NCBI GenBank assembly: GCA_030052745.1
Contig: JANBVO010000030.1
Span: 124,001 to 188,000 of the forward strand
DNA: 64,000 nucleotides
Origin: Pleurostoma richardsiae
Lineage: Eukaryota > Ascomycota > Sordariomycetes > Calosphaeriales > Pleurostomataceae
Direction: 5' to 3'
A program made the position numbers and the translations under genes. Below the pieces are notes generated by a model. That model did no database searches, was not told where the DNA came from, and worked only from the letters and a program-made list of their open reading frames with translations. Positions 1-9,953 of the stretch are shown here, piece by piece. Each line of letters starts with the position of its first letter. Position 1 is the stretch's first letter.

Positions 1-128
1 ACGAGATTGCTATTTTTCAGCCGGAGGGACCACGGGCATAATCCCTCACAAGAAACTGGGGGCCTCCATCGCAGATCCCAGGCGATCGAGTGGACTTGTC
101 TCTCCTCTCCTCGCCCCAACCCGCCGAC

Positions 129-973
129 TCACTCCTCCCCTCTCATAAATCTCAGGAACGCCTGCGCGATCTTCACGCCGTCGTGCTCCTTGTCCACCCT
201 GTCGATACCGGACTCGTAAAGGTCGTCGCCGATGACGGCGACTTTGTGCCGTGCGTCGAGGATCTCCCGCACGATACTCTCCGTGAACTCCGGATGGCCC
301 TGCACGGTGATGGCCTTCCCGGGGATCAGCATGCCCTGCACGGGGCACACGTCCGTCTCAGCAAGAGGTACGGCACCGGCCGGGTACGACGTCACGATGT
401 CGCGGTGCATCTGGTGGATCCTCTGCGTTGGCGTCAGCAAGGTTATGCTCTAGTGCGAGCAGGAGACGTCTTGATGCTGGTCTCCAGATACGGGGGGACA
501 CTCACCAGCTTGTCCGTGCCGAACAACTCTCGCCCCTTCGGCGAGCACTGTATCTCCGTGACGCTGAGCTCCCAGCCCCGCGGGTTGAGCTGCACCTTGC
601 TCCCCAGCGCCCTGCCGACGATCTGATGCCCGAAGCACACGCCGACCACCCTGACCCTCCCGGAGTCCAGCGCCCCGCGCACGTACTCCACCAGCTTGAG
701 GATCCAGGGGTCGTCGTCGTAGGCGGAGTGCTTCGACCCCGTGATTAGCAAGGCGTCGACTTCGTCCAACGACGGGTACGAGTCGGGCGCGTCCCGGACG
801 TGATACGTCGTGATGGATAGTGCGGACTCGAGGGGCTGCGGCGCCACCGCGCGCCTGAACAGGTCGGTGAAGACGCCGCCGTAGTCCTTAAGCTTGGCGA
901 CTGTGCCGGGAAGAGGGGTGTCGCACATCAATATGGCGAGGCGTAGGGGCGGGGAGGGGATTTGGGAGCCCAT
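129..973 (-). CDS. Class I glutamine amidotransferase-like protein
   Basis: Two exons, 973-506 and 422-129, give 253 residues. The intron (505-423, 83 nt) starts GTGAGT and ends CAACGCAG; splicing joins GTDKL to RIHQMHRD, a junction expected for this family. The class I GATase triad is visible: Cys113 in GVCFGHQ, His199 and Glu201 in QGHPEF. The protein is a stand-alone amidotransferase domain of the GMP-synthase-like type found in fungal genomes. Such proteins can hydrolyse glutamine or a gamma-glutamyl substrate, but the acceptor cannot be told from sequence. The ATG at 973 is the first in frame. It diverges from the exopolyphosphatase gene across about 690 bp. Cytosolic location is inferred from the lack of a targeting signal. 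Confidence 0.87.
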
Positions 974-1658
974 GATGGATGATCCAGGGGTTGGGATAGG
1001 GAGAGATGGTTACTGGCGTGGATGATAAAGGAGCTTCGACGCCTAGACGAACGAAGCAGCTCAGATCGAATAGGGAGAGCTGGAGAGGATATCGTGGAGT
1101 GAAGGTTCGAGGAGGCCTGAGAAAGGCAATGATGGTGTAGGGGTAGCTGGGAGGCGAGGAGAGAGCGGCAACGAAACCCCACGTCCACCACTCGAGACAA
1201 CCAGTATAACAGAAGAGGAAGGTAAACGCGGTTCACTTGAGCTCGTGCTTATTGGTCCCCCGCAAAGTGTCCTGCAGCGCATATACAGTCGACCTTCCTC
1301 TGCCCCGCGACGACTCTCGTTGGCGTTCGTGCGAACAAGCAACACCTTGCGATCGATAAGACGGCAGTGGCCGCTTTTCGGAGCTTTGATGATACCGGCG
1401 CCGCTGGGATGGCGTCAGAGGGTCGGGAGCCGGATCGGCATCGGAAGTGCCGACGGTCTCTTATCGATAAGGAGCTGTAGCTTGACATCATTGCGTCGTG
1501 AGGAAGCCGAAAACTTGCCTATTCCTTCGCGCGCTGCCGTGTGACAAGGACGCAATCCTCGAAAACCTCAGATAATACTCTCAATCCAGATCTGAGCCCA
1601 TAGACCACCTTTAGTATTCGAAGAGACGTCTAGAAGACGCCGGATCTGAGCCGGCCCA
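974..1658. promoter_or_regulatory. Divergent promoter between amidotransferase and exopolyphosphatase genes
   Basis: This 685-bp non-coding stretch separates two divergent start codons. It contains the perfect palindrome CTTATCGATAAG near 1459-1470 and a second GATCGATAAG near 1350, both of which hold GATA-factor core sites. No other gene was seen. Confidence 0.5.
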
Positions 1659-2918
1659 ATGGCTGAAATGCCTCCCCCCACGCCAACCTCCCTGAAAGCC
1701 TTCCTCTCAGCCGCGCGCAAGGCGCTCGCCTCCCCGCCGTCCCAGCGTCCCGCACCCCTGACCTTTGTCGTCGGCAACGAGTCCGCGGACCTCGACTCCC
1801 TTTGCTGCGCCCTCCTCCTCGCCTACCTCCGCAGCCACGCCGCCCCGCCGCACGAGCCCCCGCACATCCCGCTCTCGAACCTGCCCCGCGCCGACCTCGC
1901 CCTGCGGCCGGAGCTGAACGCCGTCCTGGGCCGGGCGGGGCTCAAGGGCAGCGACCTGCTCACGCTATCGGAGCTGCCCTCCCCGCAGGACCTCGACCCG
2001 ACGCGCACGCGCTGGTTGCTCGTCGACCACAACGCGTTGACGGGGGTGCTGGAGGGGCCGTACGCGGGGCGCGTTGTTGGCTGCATCGACCACCATGAGG
2101 ACGAGGGGAAGGTCCCGCCCCGGGACCCGGATGGCGGAGGGGCGCCGAGGGTGATTGAGAAGACGGGGAGTTGCATGAGCCTTGTGGTTGAATGCTGCCG
2201 CGACGTGTGGGAGAAGGTAGCAGCCCGCGCTACTTCGGAAGCGAAAGGAGAGGAGGAAGATGGGGCTGGGGCAGACTTAGATGCGCAGCTGGCGCATATA
2301 GCGCTCGGTCCAATCCTGATTGACACGACCAACCTGACTTCCAAGGACAAGACGACGGAGAAGGACATCCGGGCTGTGGAGTTTGCGGAAGCGCGTATGG
2401 GTACCGCCGAGGCATATGATAGGGCTGCGTATTTCGAGGAGGTCAGCCGGCTCAAGAATGATCTCTCCCGGCTCAGCTACCGTGACATTTTCCGCAAGGA
2501 CTACAAGCAGTGGACGGACGGCGGGCTGGTCCTAGGCATGTCCAGCGTCGCCCAGGGGCTCAACTATCTCTTCGACAAGATCGGCGACGAGGAGGCGCTG
2601 CGGCGGGAGCTGCGGCGGTTCGCCGAGGAGAAGAGGCTAGACATCGCGGCCGTCATGACGGTGACGCATGAGGGCGGCAGGTTCGGCAGGGAGCTGCTGG
2701 TGTGGGCGCTGAACCCTGACGCCGCGCGGGCCGTAGAGGCGTTCGTGGCAAGGTCAGGGGGTGATCTGGGGTTGGAAGAGCTGGAGAGAGAGGGGTTGCG
2801 GGCCGAGAAGGCAGATGACCAGTGGAGGGCATGCTGGCGGCAGGGGCAGACCAAGTACAGCCGGAAGCAGGTCGCTCCAATGCTTAGGTCTGCGATGAAG
2901 GAGGCCCCCAAGCTCTGA
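1659..2918 (+). CDS. PPX1: Exopolyphosphatase (DHH/DHHA2 family, PPX1-like)
   Basis: Uninterrupted 419-residue reading frame. The DHH phosphoesterase motifs are in order: NESADLDSL at about 40-48, VDHN at about 122-125 and CIDHHEDE at about 142-149, followed by a DHHA2-type C-terminal half from about residue 230. The length is close to yeast Ppx1 (397). The enzyme removes terminal phosphate from inorganic polyphosphate in the cytosol, using metal ions bound by the Asp/His residues. The ATG at 1659 is the first in frame, and a second Met three codons later could also serve. No targeting sequence is seen. The closely related inorganic pyrophosphatase and prune-type enzymes share the fold, but the domain order and length fit PPX1 best. 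Confidence 0.88.
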   Translation: MAEMPPPTPTSLKAFLSAARKALASPPSQRPAPLTFVVGNESADLDSLCCALLLAYLRSHAAPPHEPPHIPLSNLPRADLALRPELNAVLGRAGLKGSDLLTLSELPSPQDLDPTRTRWLLVDHNALTGVLEGPYAGRVVGCIDHHEDEGKVPPRDPDGGGAPRVIEKTGSCMSLVVECCRDVWEKVAARATSEAKGEEEDGAGADLDAQLAHIALGPILIDTTNLTSKDKTTEKDIRAVEFAEARMGTAEAYDRAAYFEEVSRLKNDLSRLSYRDIFRKDYKQWTDGGLVLGMSSVAQGLNYLFDKIGDEEALRRELRRFAEEKRLDIAAVMTVTHEGGRFGRELLVWALNPDAARAVEAFVARSGGDLGLEELEREGLRAEKADDQWRACWRQGQTKYSRKQVAPMLRSAMKEAPKL

Positions 2919-3179
2919 GGGATTTTACAAAAATGACCAAAAACGAGTCGCTTCTTGATAGACGCCGAACTAGAAAGAAATGACGGCAAAATGCAGAAAC
3001 TGAGGATGATGGTACAAGTACGGTTGAAGCACTCAGGTAGCAAAGAGATACCCCAAAATACTGGTCCCATTCGCGGGGACGGAGACAGCAGAGGAGCAGA
3101 ATACCTGCAACAGATACCATTATTGGCTCTATACTATTATACACTGGAAGACCGTCTACTTCGATAATACCTCTTGGGC

Positions 3180-5261
3180 TCAAGCAGTGCCTTCGGCGTA
3201 CCCACGCCTTCGTTCCATCTTACGAAGAGCTTTGGCCAGCTTGACGAATTCCCGCCGACGAAGCTTCCCTTTGTCTTCCTTGTCCATGTCCCATGTGTTC
3301 AGGAGTCGCCAGTCAAGAGATATCGCTTCTGGATCCGCGACTTTGATGCAAGCCCTCAGGGCTTCGAGAAGCTCATCCTGCGGTACCACTGGCGGATCCT
3401 CAGCCAGCATCTCCCAGAAGCACGAGCGAACAGCATGGACACAGCGTGACTGGTGGCCCGTGTCGGCCAGGCGCCTGTATACGTAGGTGTACATCACAGG
3501 TGATCTGGCCATTTGGAACCGCGGAGGGATTCTCCAGACTTCCCAGAACCTATCCCAGTTTCCCTGGAACGCGTAGGCATCCATGAGCCTCATGAGCAGG
3601 GTCTCACCCAGATAGGGCAGCTTTGCCTGCACGATCAGCTTGTCGAGCACGGATTGCAGCCTCTCCATCTCCGGACCAGACACGCCCGATCTGGCTAGAG
3701 ACTCCATCACTGTCACTAGTATATCGGCCGTGATGACAGCATCGCCACGTTCATACATGGTATCGAGGAGCTCAACGGCCAGCTCGGACTGAGCTTTGAG
3801 CAGATCGTCGCTTCCACCCGGTTCCGTATAGATGGCCTGTAGTAAAACCAGATAATGGTCCTGTCCAGGCTGGATGCAGGAAAGCTGCATCTCCCTCACA
3901 AGACCCCGTAGCCCCGATAGGTTATAGTCCAGGTGGCCCATCTTCCGACCCGTCGAGTACAGCCAGAGACGGAATCGCCACGTTCGATCGGAGGGCAAGC
4001 TCGACACAACTTTGTTCCACGCCTGCATGAAACCGGAGGGCGCATCTCGAAAGCGTAGCGCCTCATGCGCGAGCGGCTCCGGAAGCTGGACAAAATGGGT
4101 CCTTAATTTCTCGAGGGCTCCAAACTTCCCGGAAGGACTGAGGGCTAAAACATCGTCAACGATCCGGAGCCCCGGCTTCCTGAGGGGCGTCTGGATTACC
4201 TGGTCCGTGCGATCCGTGAAGTCGGAGAGCCCAGCACGTCGTGGAGCATATGTGCTGAGAACGCGCTGTTGTCCTGGCCTTGAGAACGGGTGCGTCGTTC
4301 GAGGTCCAGGCACCTGGAGGGGAGAAGAGGGTTTCTGGATATCCGGGCCTGCATTGCCCGAATCGGCTCTGGCTTGTCTCTGTAGGATCCGATCCCAGAG
4401 GGTTTCTAAATCCAGCTCTTTCCTCTTGGCATCGGTGAAGAGCTGCACGACGATTGTCGTTCCAGTCCGAGGTGCTCCAAACCCGGAGAATCGGCCGTCA
4501 TCGCTCTGCAGTTCGGCCTCAGCGCTCGTCCAGCCTATCGTCCCGAGATTGACGCAAATCCAACGGGTGCTGATGCCATCGTCCTCGCTTGGCGTCAAGC
4601 CCGAGTTTCCAAGCAGTTTCGCCTTCCGCGCCTTGCGGCGCAACCGTATCTTCAACTCATTCGGCCCTAGAAGTCCATCGGCATTTGCATGTATTCCTTT
4701 CGTGCGCAGCCACCGTACGAGATTTCCGGCGGAGACGTGAAGGTGCCGTTCGCTGCGCGCGGTACCGAAGAGCATGAGGAGATTGGGACCTAATGCTGGA
4801 GGCGGGTCAAGGGATCGGAGATCTAGCAGGTTTAGGTCATCCAGGCCAAGATCCTCGGCAACACACTTGAGGAGAGGTTCTAAGAGTCGTGGTGGGTCGT
4901 GAGGAAGCTCGGGAATGGGTGCAGGCTCGTGCATTAACGTAGGATGTCGGGGAGGCTCCTCCTGCAAGTACCAGGGCACATCTGAGTTGTTGACGTCTTG
5001 TTTCCCGCCCTCTGCATCACGTTCTTCTGACGTGCCATTGCTGCTAATGGCAGACGTTGCGCCGGTTTCGTCTTCTGGAATCGGCCGAGAGTCCAGCGTT
5101 GATGAGAAACGGTACTGCTTCGCGGCGGGAGCTAAAATGGAGGAAGGATGGGATGAAGCTCGAATCGAGACCAATGGAGCGGTGCCACTGATGAATGACC
5201 GAAGTATAGAGGCCCGGCATGTTGTACAGCCAGTGAGCCTCAGCGGCGTCCGGCCAGACAT
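3180..5261 (-). CDS. ATP25: ATPase synthesis protein 25, mitochondrial (Atp25-like)
   Basis: Single exon of 693 residues from the ATG at 5261 (MSGRTPLRL). A longer reading frame with an ATG at 5312 exists, but the 5261 start is immediately followed by a presequence-like stretch rich in Arg, Ser and Thr. The RsfS-like part holds LLMLFGTARSERHLHVSAG and, further on, STRWICVNLGTIGW. The C-terminal half is helical and Arg/Leu-rich, ending MERRRGYAEGTA. In yeast, Atp25 is cleaved: the N-terminal half acts on the mitoribosome or subunit 9 assembly, and the C-terminal half stabilises the OLI1 (Atp9) mRNA. It diverges from RPO41, another mitochondrial expression gene. The family call rests on recognised motifs, not on an alignment. 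Confidence 0.85.
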   Translation of the reverse strand: MSGRTPLRLTGCTTCRASILRSFISGTAPLVSIRASSHPSSILAPAAKQYRFSSTLDSRPIPEDETGATSAISSNGTSEERDAEGGKQDVNNSDVPWYLQEEPPRHPTLMHEPAPIPELPHDPPRLLEPLLKCVAEDLGLDDLNLLDLRSLDPPPALGPNLLMLFGTARSERHLHVSAGNLVRWLRTKGIHANADGLLGPNELKIRLRRKARKAKLLGNSGLTPSEDDGISTRWICVNLGTIGWTSAEAELQSDDGRFSGFGAPRTGTTIVVQLFTDAKRKELDLETLWDRILQRQARADSGNAGPDIQKPSSPLQVPGPRTTHPFSRPGQQRVLSTYAPRRAGLSDFTDRTDQVIQTPLRKPGLRIVDDVLALSPSGKFGALEKLRTHFVQLPEPLAHEALRFRDAPSGFMQAWNKVVSSLPSDRTWRFRLWLYSTGRKMGHLDYNLSGLRGLVREMQLSCIQPGQDHYLVLLQAIYTEPGGSDDLLKAQSELAVELLDTMYERGDAVITADILVTVMESLARSGVSGPEMERLQSVLDKLIVQAKLPYLGETLLMRLMDAYAFQGNWDRFWEVWRIPPRFQMARSPVMYTYVYRRLADTGHQSRCVHAVRSCFWEMLAEDPPVVPQDELLEALRACIKVADPEAISLDWRLLNTWDMDKEDKGKLRRREFVKLAKALRKMERRRGYAEGTA

Positions 5262-5774
5262 TTTAATGTGCTTTGCTGGAGTGCTGGACAAAGAAGTACG
5301 ATGGCAGTGCACATGGAGTTGAAGCCGTCTTCACACTCGAAGCTCGACGCACTCCGTACTCTAGAAGTTGCCGCGGGACGTCCCTGAATTTTATTGTCCC
5401 TTTATGGGGTACATTTCCACTACTCTCATTGGCCGTGAGCCTAAATATGGGGACTTCACGCTCAGCCGGCCAATGAAGTCTCGGAAGATGCGGGAGCGGT
5501 CTCCTTATCACTCCGTCCTCCACGGCAAAATTTTGGAGCTGTCTCCATAGCCGTCGCCTCCTTCTCCCATCTGAAATACCTTCCATGCTACACACCGAGG
5601 ACTCCCGACAGCCTCTCGTCGCCCTGTCTTCGTCGCCTTCGTCCTTCTTCATTCCCTAGATCTCCTTTTTAAATGTTTTGATTGTGCGCCAACTGTCTCA
5701 ACAGGCAATAACCTCTGTTGAGCCGCTGTCCCTCCTTTTAATTGCTTGTCGCGGCTGTCGCGTGAGCCTCCATC
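5262..5774. promoter_or_regulatory. Bidirectional ATP25/RPO41 promoter with inverted CCAAT boxes
   Basis: 513 bp between the two divergent starts. TCATTGGCCG at 5426-5435 and its exact inverted copy CGGCCAATGA at 5467-5476 form a symmetrical pair of CCAAT boxes roughly 40 bp apart. CCAAT sites bind the HAP/CBC complex, which in fungi controls respiratory genes. That role here is inference. Confidence 0.6.
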
Positions 5775-8700
5775 ATGCTCATACGATCCGGCCTCTCGAG
5801 GCACAGCCTGCACCTCCAGAAGCTCCGAACAGTCACCTCGCCGCAGCTACTTCCAAGATGTTGTTCGACACATCCACGCCCAGTGGCAGTCAGCCGGCGG
5901 CTCTTCACAACGCAGCAGGAGCTTCGGCCTTGGAAAAGGAGAGCCTTTCGCAGCCTCGTAGCCTACGGGCATGAACGGCAACTGGCAACAGCACTCGGCG
6001 ACTACGACTACAAGTCGATAGAAGACCTCCCTTTCGAAGGCCTGCCTGGCTCGGCGCACCACGCCTATTCGAACCCTCATGCCGTCCCCAAGTTCTACGA
6101 TCTTCGGCCGTTCGACCCGTCGTCACCACTCGTAATACCCGAACCGGCAGAGCAACTGGCTCGCCAGCGGATTAATCCAAATGGTGTCCCTGGCGATATT
6201 GAGGAGATGGTGCCGGTTTTCAATGCTTGTCTGCAGGTCGGGAAGTTGGAGCGGGCTGCACTGATCCTCAAGCGACTTGGGAGGATGAACATACTGGCGC
6301 CAATGGAGTTGATCACGATGCATAATCGGTACCTTGAGGCTGCAGTGAACGACATCCTCTCGAATCCGAGTCCGGAAAAGGCGGAAGAACTACATAAGTG
6401 GTACGAGCTGAACATCCGGAGCGAGCATCTGCCGCAAACTGCTGCGACGGTAGCGTACATGCTCAAAGCGTCCATCATCTCAACGCACGGCTCGCGACTC
6501 GAGAGGCTTGTAACTCGTTATATGGGAATGGCTCCGGGAGATGCTGGCCTCGAGGTTCTCTACATGACGGATATCCTTACCGACCAGGACCGAGCAACCA
6601 TTACTGACATCTGCCCTACCTACAACCTAGCAATCGACGACTTCGGACCAGCAACCGCCTCTGAAGAGCTTATTTCAGGGGAGATCTCGTCGCAACCGCA
6701 GATTGCGGAGGGTGACAGAGCCCCCGAGGTCCTTAGCACCCCACAGAAAGGTCTGGGATTGAAGATGTTAAAGCGAACATTGACTTTGTTTTCTGAGATA
6801 CCGGAGGGGATGGATATATCGGAGCTGTCTCTGCAGGAGCGGAGAGAGATCCAAGCCCGGTTAGAACGCGATTGTGTGGATGCTGCGATTGACCGGTGGC
6901 GAGACGAGAACGAGGCCCTTCTCAAAATGGGGCTGAACAGCTCACTAAGCTCGGCGTCCCTCAACTCCAAACTTTACAACTGGCAGGTCGCGCTTGAAGC
7001 GCGCCTGAGGGTAGAACTGGACAAGATTGCGGCGTCTGAAGCTGCCATGCCTAAGACGAAGGAAGACTTGGACCGTTGCATGTACGGCCCCTTCCTGAGG
7101 CAATCATCAACTAGCCGGCTTGCGGCAGTGACCATCCTCAGCACGCTGAGCTCCCTCGCTATGCATGGAGCTGATAAAGGTGTGCCGCTTGGGACAGTGA
7201 TCAATCAGCTTTCCAAGGTTGCGGAAGAGGATATCAGGGCTCAGCTGCGGCACAAGGAGTCGTCATCCTCAAACGGGAAGGCTTACCGCGTCGCAGCCAT
7301 GAAAGCTCTCCGACGAGCGAAGAGTCACAAGCCCTTGGACCCCGAAGCTGCCGAGAGCGTCCTTGCCAGCGATAATGTCGTGGATCCCTCACTACTCGAC
7401 CAGCCGTGGCCGCTGACCATTCGAACCAAGGTTGGCGCTGCGTTGCTATCGGCTCTGATGGAGACGGCTAGAGTGACGGCAGTCCGCGAACACCCCGATA
7501 CAAAGACACTCATCTCCCAGTCGCAACCGGCGTTCTCTCATGCCAACCAGTTCAAGAAGGGGAAGAAGGTCGGCATGCTCCTACCAAACCAAACCCTGGT
7601 TGAACTTATGAAGAAAGAGCCACGAGCCGAGTTCCTTGCGCGACACCTGCCGATGGTTGTTGAACCAGAACCGTGGTCGCGCTTCGACAAGGGTGGATTC
7701 CTGGAATACCCTTCGCAGCTTGTTCGGTTGAAGAATGGAGAGAAGGACCAGAAGATATACACTGAAGCGGCCATCGCACGCGGAGATATGGATCAGGTGC
7801 TGAAGGGCCTCGATATCCTTGGTAAGACTGCGTGGAAAATCAACAAGCCTGTCTTCAGCGTCATGCTCGAAGCTTGGAATACCGGAGACGCGATCGCGAA
7901 CATCCCGGCTCTGAACCCGGATATCCCTGTCCCTCCTGAGCCTGAATCGACTGATGATCCGATGAAGAGACGCCTCTGGATCCGAGCCGTTAAGATGGCT
8001 GAGAACGAGAAATCAGGCATGCACTCTGTGCGATGCTTCATGAACTTCCAGATTGAGATCGCCAGAGCGTTCCGCGACCAGACTCTTTACTTCCCCCACA
8101 ATATCGACTTCCGCGGACGAGCCTATCCGATACCGACTTACCTTAATCATATGGGCGCCGACCATGTCCGAGGGTTGATGCGCTTCGCCAAGGGAAAGGA
8201 GCTCGGTGAGGCCGGGCTCAAGTGGCTCAAGGTGCATCTGGCTAATGTCTTTGGTTATGACAAGGCTAGTCTTAGCCAGAGAGAATCTTTCGCTATGGAG
8301 CATCTCACGGAAATATTCGACTCCGCGAACAACCCGTTATCTGGGAAGCGGTGGTGGCTTGGCGCTGAGGACCCCTGGCAGTGCCTGGCAGCCTGCTTCG
8401 AGCTCAAGGCGGCGCTCGAGTCTCCGGAGCCCACGAAGTACGTCTCGCATTTGCCTATCCACCAGGATGGTACATGCAATGGTTTACAGCACTATGCGGC
8501 GCTTGGTGGTGACTCCTGGGGTGCTCGTCAAGTCAATCTCGAACCGGGTGAGAAACCCGCCGACGTCTATTCCGCGGTCGCCAACCTTGTCAAGGAGTCC
8601 ATCGCGAAGGATGTGGAGGAGAACAATCCGTTTGCGAACGCCATTGACGGCAAGATTACTCGGAAGGTCGTCAAGCAAACCGTTATGACCAACGTTTACG

Positions 8701-9953
8701 GTGTCACTTTCGCGGGTGCAAAGAAGCAAGTCTTGAAGCAACTGGATGCACTGTATCCCACGCTCCACAAGGACTCTGGTATCGACCCGGTCATCCTCTC
8801 CTCGTACATTGCAACGAAGATCTTCAAGGCACTATCTACGATGTTCAGCGGTGCTCATGGCATCCAGACATGGCTTGGAGAAATCGGTGGCCGCGTCTGC
8901 CGGGCTATCACGCCTGATCAGCTCGAGCTCATCACTAAGGACACTCCCAAGTCCAAAGGCAGACGCGGATCTAGCAAGACCAAATCCACTTCGACCGACG
9001 AGCTACTGAGCCAGTTCAAGTCCACTGTGATCTGGACCACGCCCTTGCGGATGCCTGTTGTCCAGCCGTATCGAAAGAGCAACACTCGGATCGTGTCCAC
9101 TTGCATTCAGGATCTGGTGCTCTCGCAGGCAGAACGGTCAGACCCGGTGAATCGGCGGAAGCAGCTGCAGGCTTTCCCGCCCAACTTCATCCACTCTCTC
9201 GACGCCAGTCATATGATTCTGTCTGCCCTGGAGTGTGATGAGCTGGGGCTCTCCTTTGCAGCTGTTCACGACTCTTTCTGGACTCACGCTGCCGATGTGA
9301 ACTCCATGAACCAAGTCATCCGCGACTCCTTCATCAGGATTCACAGTGAGGATGTGATTGGTCGGCTAGCCTCGGAATTTGAGGCCCGCTACAAGGGATC
9401 CATCTACCTGGCCAAGATCAACCACGGAACGGAAGTAGAGAAGAAGGTTACGGCGTTCCGAAAGATGGCGAGGATGTCCCTGAAGGACGAGTTGCTCATG
9501 GAGAAGAAGAGACTCAGTCTGTTGAACTCATCCGACCCCGCTGAGGTCGAGGAGGGAAAGAAGATGGTTACACCGGCAAGCATCTTTGAGGAACTATCGG
9601 CAGCTGGGGACTTGATGGAACCCGAGAACACCGGGGTTGTAGGGCTGGGCAGCATTCCCTCTCAGGAACAGGCATCAGCTGATGCCCTAGAGGAGACGAC
9701 TGTCGACGAGCAGGCTGAAGTTGCTCCGGCTGACGAAGAGGCCGCCGAAGCACAGGAGGAAGCGGCCCAGGATGACTTCATGTCGAGGATGGAGCTGGGC
9801 CACTTCGCCTCCACTGTCACGGCTCCCAAGGCGCCGAAGAAGAAGGCGAAGGAGGGCATTCAGATCTGGTTGCCGCTCACCTTCCCTGAGATTCCCGAGA
9901 AGGGCGACTTCGACGTGACGCGGCTGAAGGGCAGCCAGTACTTCTTCTCCTAA
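5775..9953 (+). CDS. RPO41: Mitochondrial DNA-directed RNA polymerase (Rpo41)
   Basis: Single exon of 1392 residues. This is the T7-phage-like polymerase that transcribes mitochondrial DNA. The N-terminus (MLIRSGLSRHSLHLQ onward, Arg-rich, no acids) is a mitochondrial presequence, followed by an N-terminal extension with PPR-like helices. Catalytic motifs: A with DFRGRAYP (Asp778), then HQDGTCNGLQHYAALGGD, B with VKQTVMTNVYG (Lys967), and C with AAVHDSFWTHA (Asp1166). The C-terminus ends FDVTRLKGSQYFFS, similar to the terminal Phe-Ala foot of T7 RNA polymerase. A charged insert (about 1055-1075) and an acidic, Ala/Glu-rich segment at about 1290-1340 are fungal additions. Length matches yeast Rpo41 (1351). 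Confidence 0.97.
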   Translation: MLIRSGLSRHSLHLQKLRTVTSPQLLPRCCSTHPRPVAVSRRLFTTQQELRPWKRRAFRSLVAYGHERQLATALGDYDYKSIEDLPFEGLPGSAHHAYSNPHAVPKFYDLRPFDPSSPLVIPEPAEQLARQRINPNGVPGDIEEMVPVFNACLQVGKLERAALILKRLGRMNILAPMELITMHNRYLEAAVNDILSNPSPEKAEELHKWYELNIRSEHLPQTAATVAYMLKASIISTHGSRLERLVTRYMGMAPGDAGLEVLYMTDILTDQDRATITDICPTYNLAIDDFGPATASEELISGEISSQPQIAEGDRAPEVLSTPQKGLGLKMLKRTLTLFSEIPEGMDISELSLQERREIQARLERDCVDAAIDRWRDENEALLKMGLNSSLSSASLNSKLYNWQVALEARLRVELDKIAASEAAMPKTKEDLDRCMYGPFLRQSSTSRLAAVTILSTLSSLAMHGADKGVPLGTVINQLSKVAEEDIRAQLRHKESSSSNGKAYRVAAMKALRRAKSHKPLDPEAAESVLASDNVVDPSLLDQPWPLTIRTKVGAALLSALMETARVTAVREHPDTKTLISQSQPAFSHANQFKKGKKVGMLLPNQTLVELMKKEPRAEFLARHLPMVVEPEPWSRFDKGGFLEYPSQLVRLKNGEKDQKIYTEAAIARGDMDQVLKGLDILGKTAWKINKPVFSVMLEAWNTGDAIANIPALNPDIPVPPEPESTDDPMKRRLWIRAVKMAENEKSGMHSVRCFMNFQIEIARAFRDQTLYFPHNIDFRGRAYPIPTYLNHMGADHVRGLMRFAKGKELGEAGLKWLKVHLANVFGYDKASLSQRESFAMEHLTEIFDSANNPLSGKRWWLGAEDPWQCLAACFELKAALESPEPTKYVSHLPIHQDGTCNGLQHYAALGGDSWGARQVNLEPGEKPADVYSAVANLVKESIAKDVEENNPFANAIDGKITRKVVKQTVMTNVYGVTFAGAKKQVLKQLDALYPTLHKDSGIDPVILSSYIATKIFKALSTMFSGAHGIQTWLGEIGGRVCRAITPDQLELITKDTPKSKGRRGSSKTKSTSTDELLSQFKSTVIWTTPLRMPVVQPYRKSNTRIVSTCIQDLVLSQAERSDPVNRRKQLQAFPPNFIHSLDASHMILSALECDELGLSFAAVHDSFWTHAADVNSMNQVIRDSFIRIHSEDVIGRLASEFEARYKGSIYLAKINHGTEVEKKVTAFRKMARMSLKDELLMEKKRLSLLNSSDPAEVEEGKKMVTPASIFEELSAAGDLMEPENTGVVGLGSIPSQEQASADALEETTVDEQAEVAPADEEAAEAQEEAAQDDFMSRMELGHFASTVTAPKAPKKKAKEGIQIWLPLTFPEIPEKGDFDVTRLKGSQYFFS

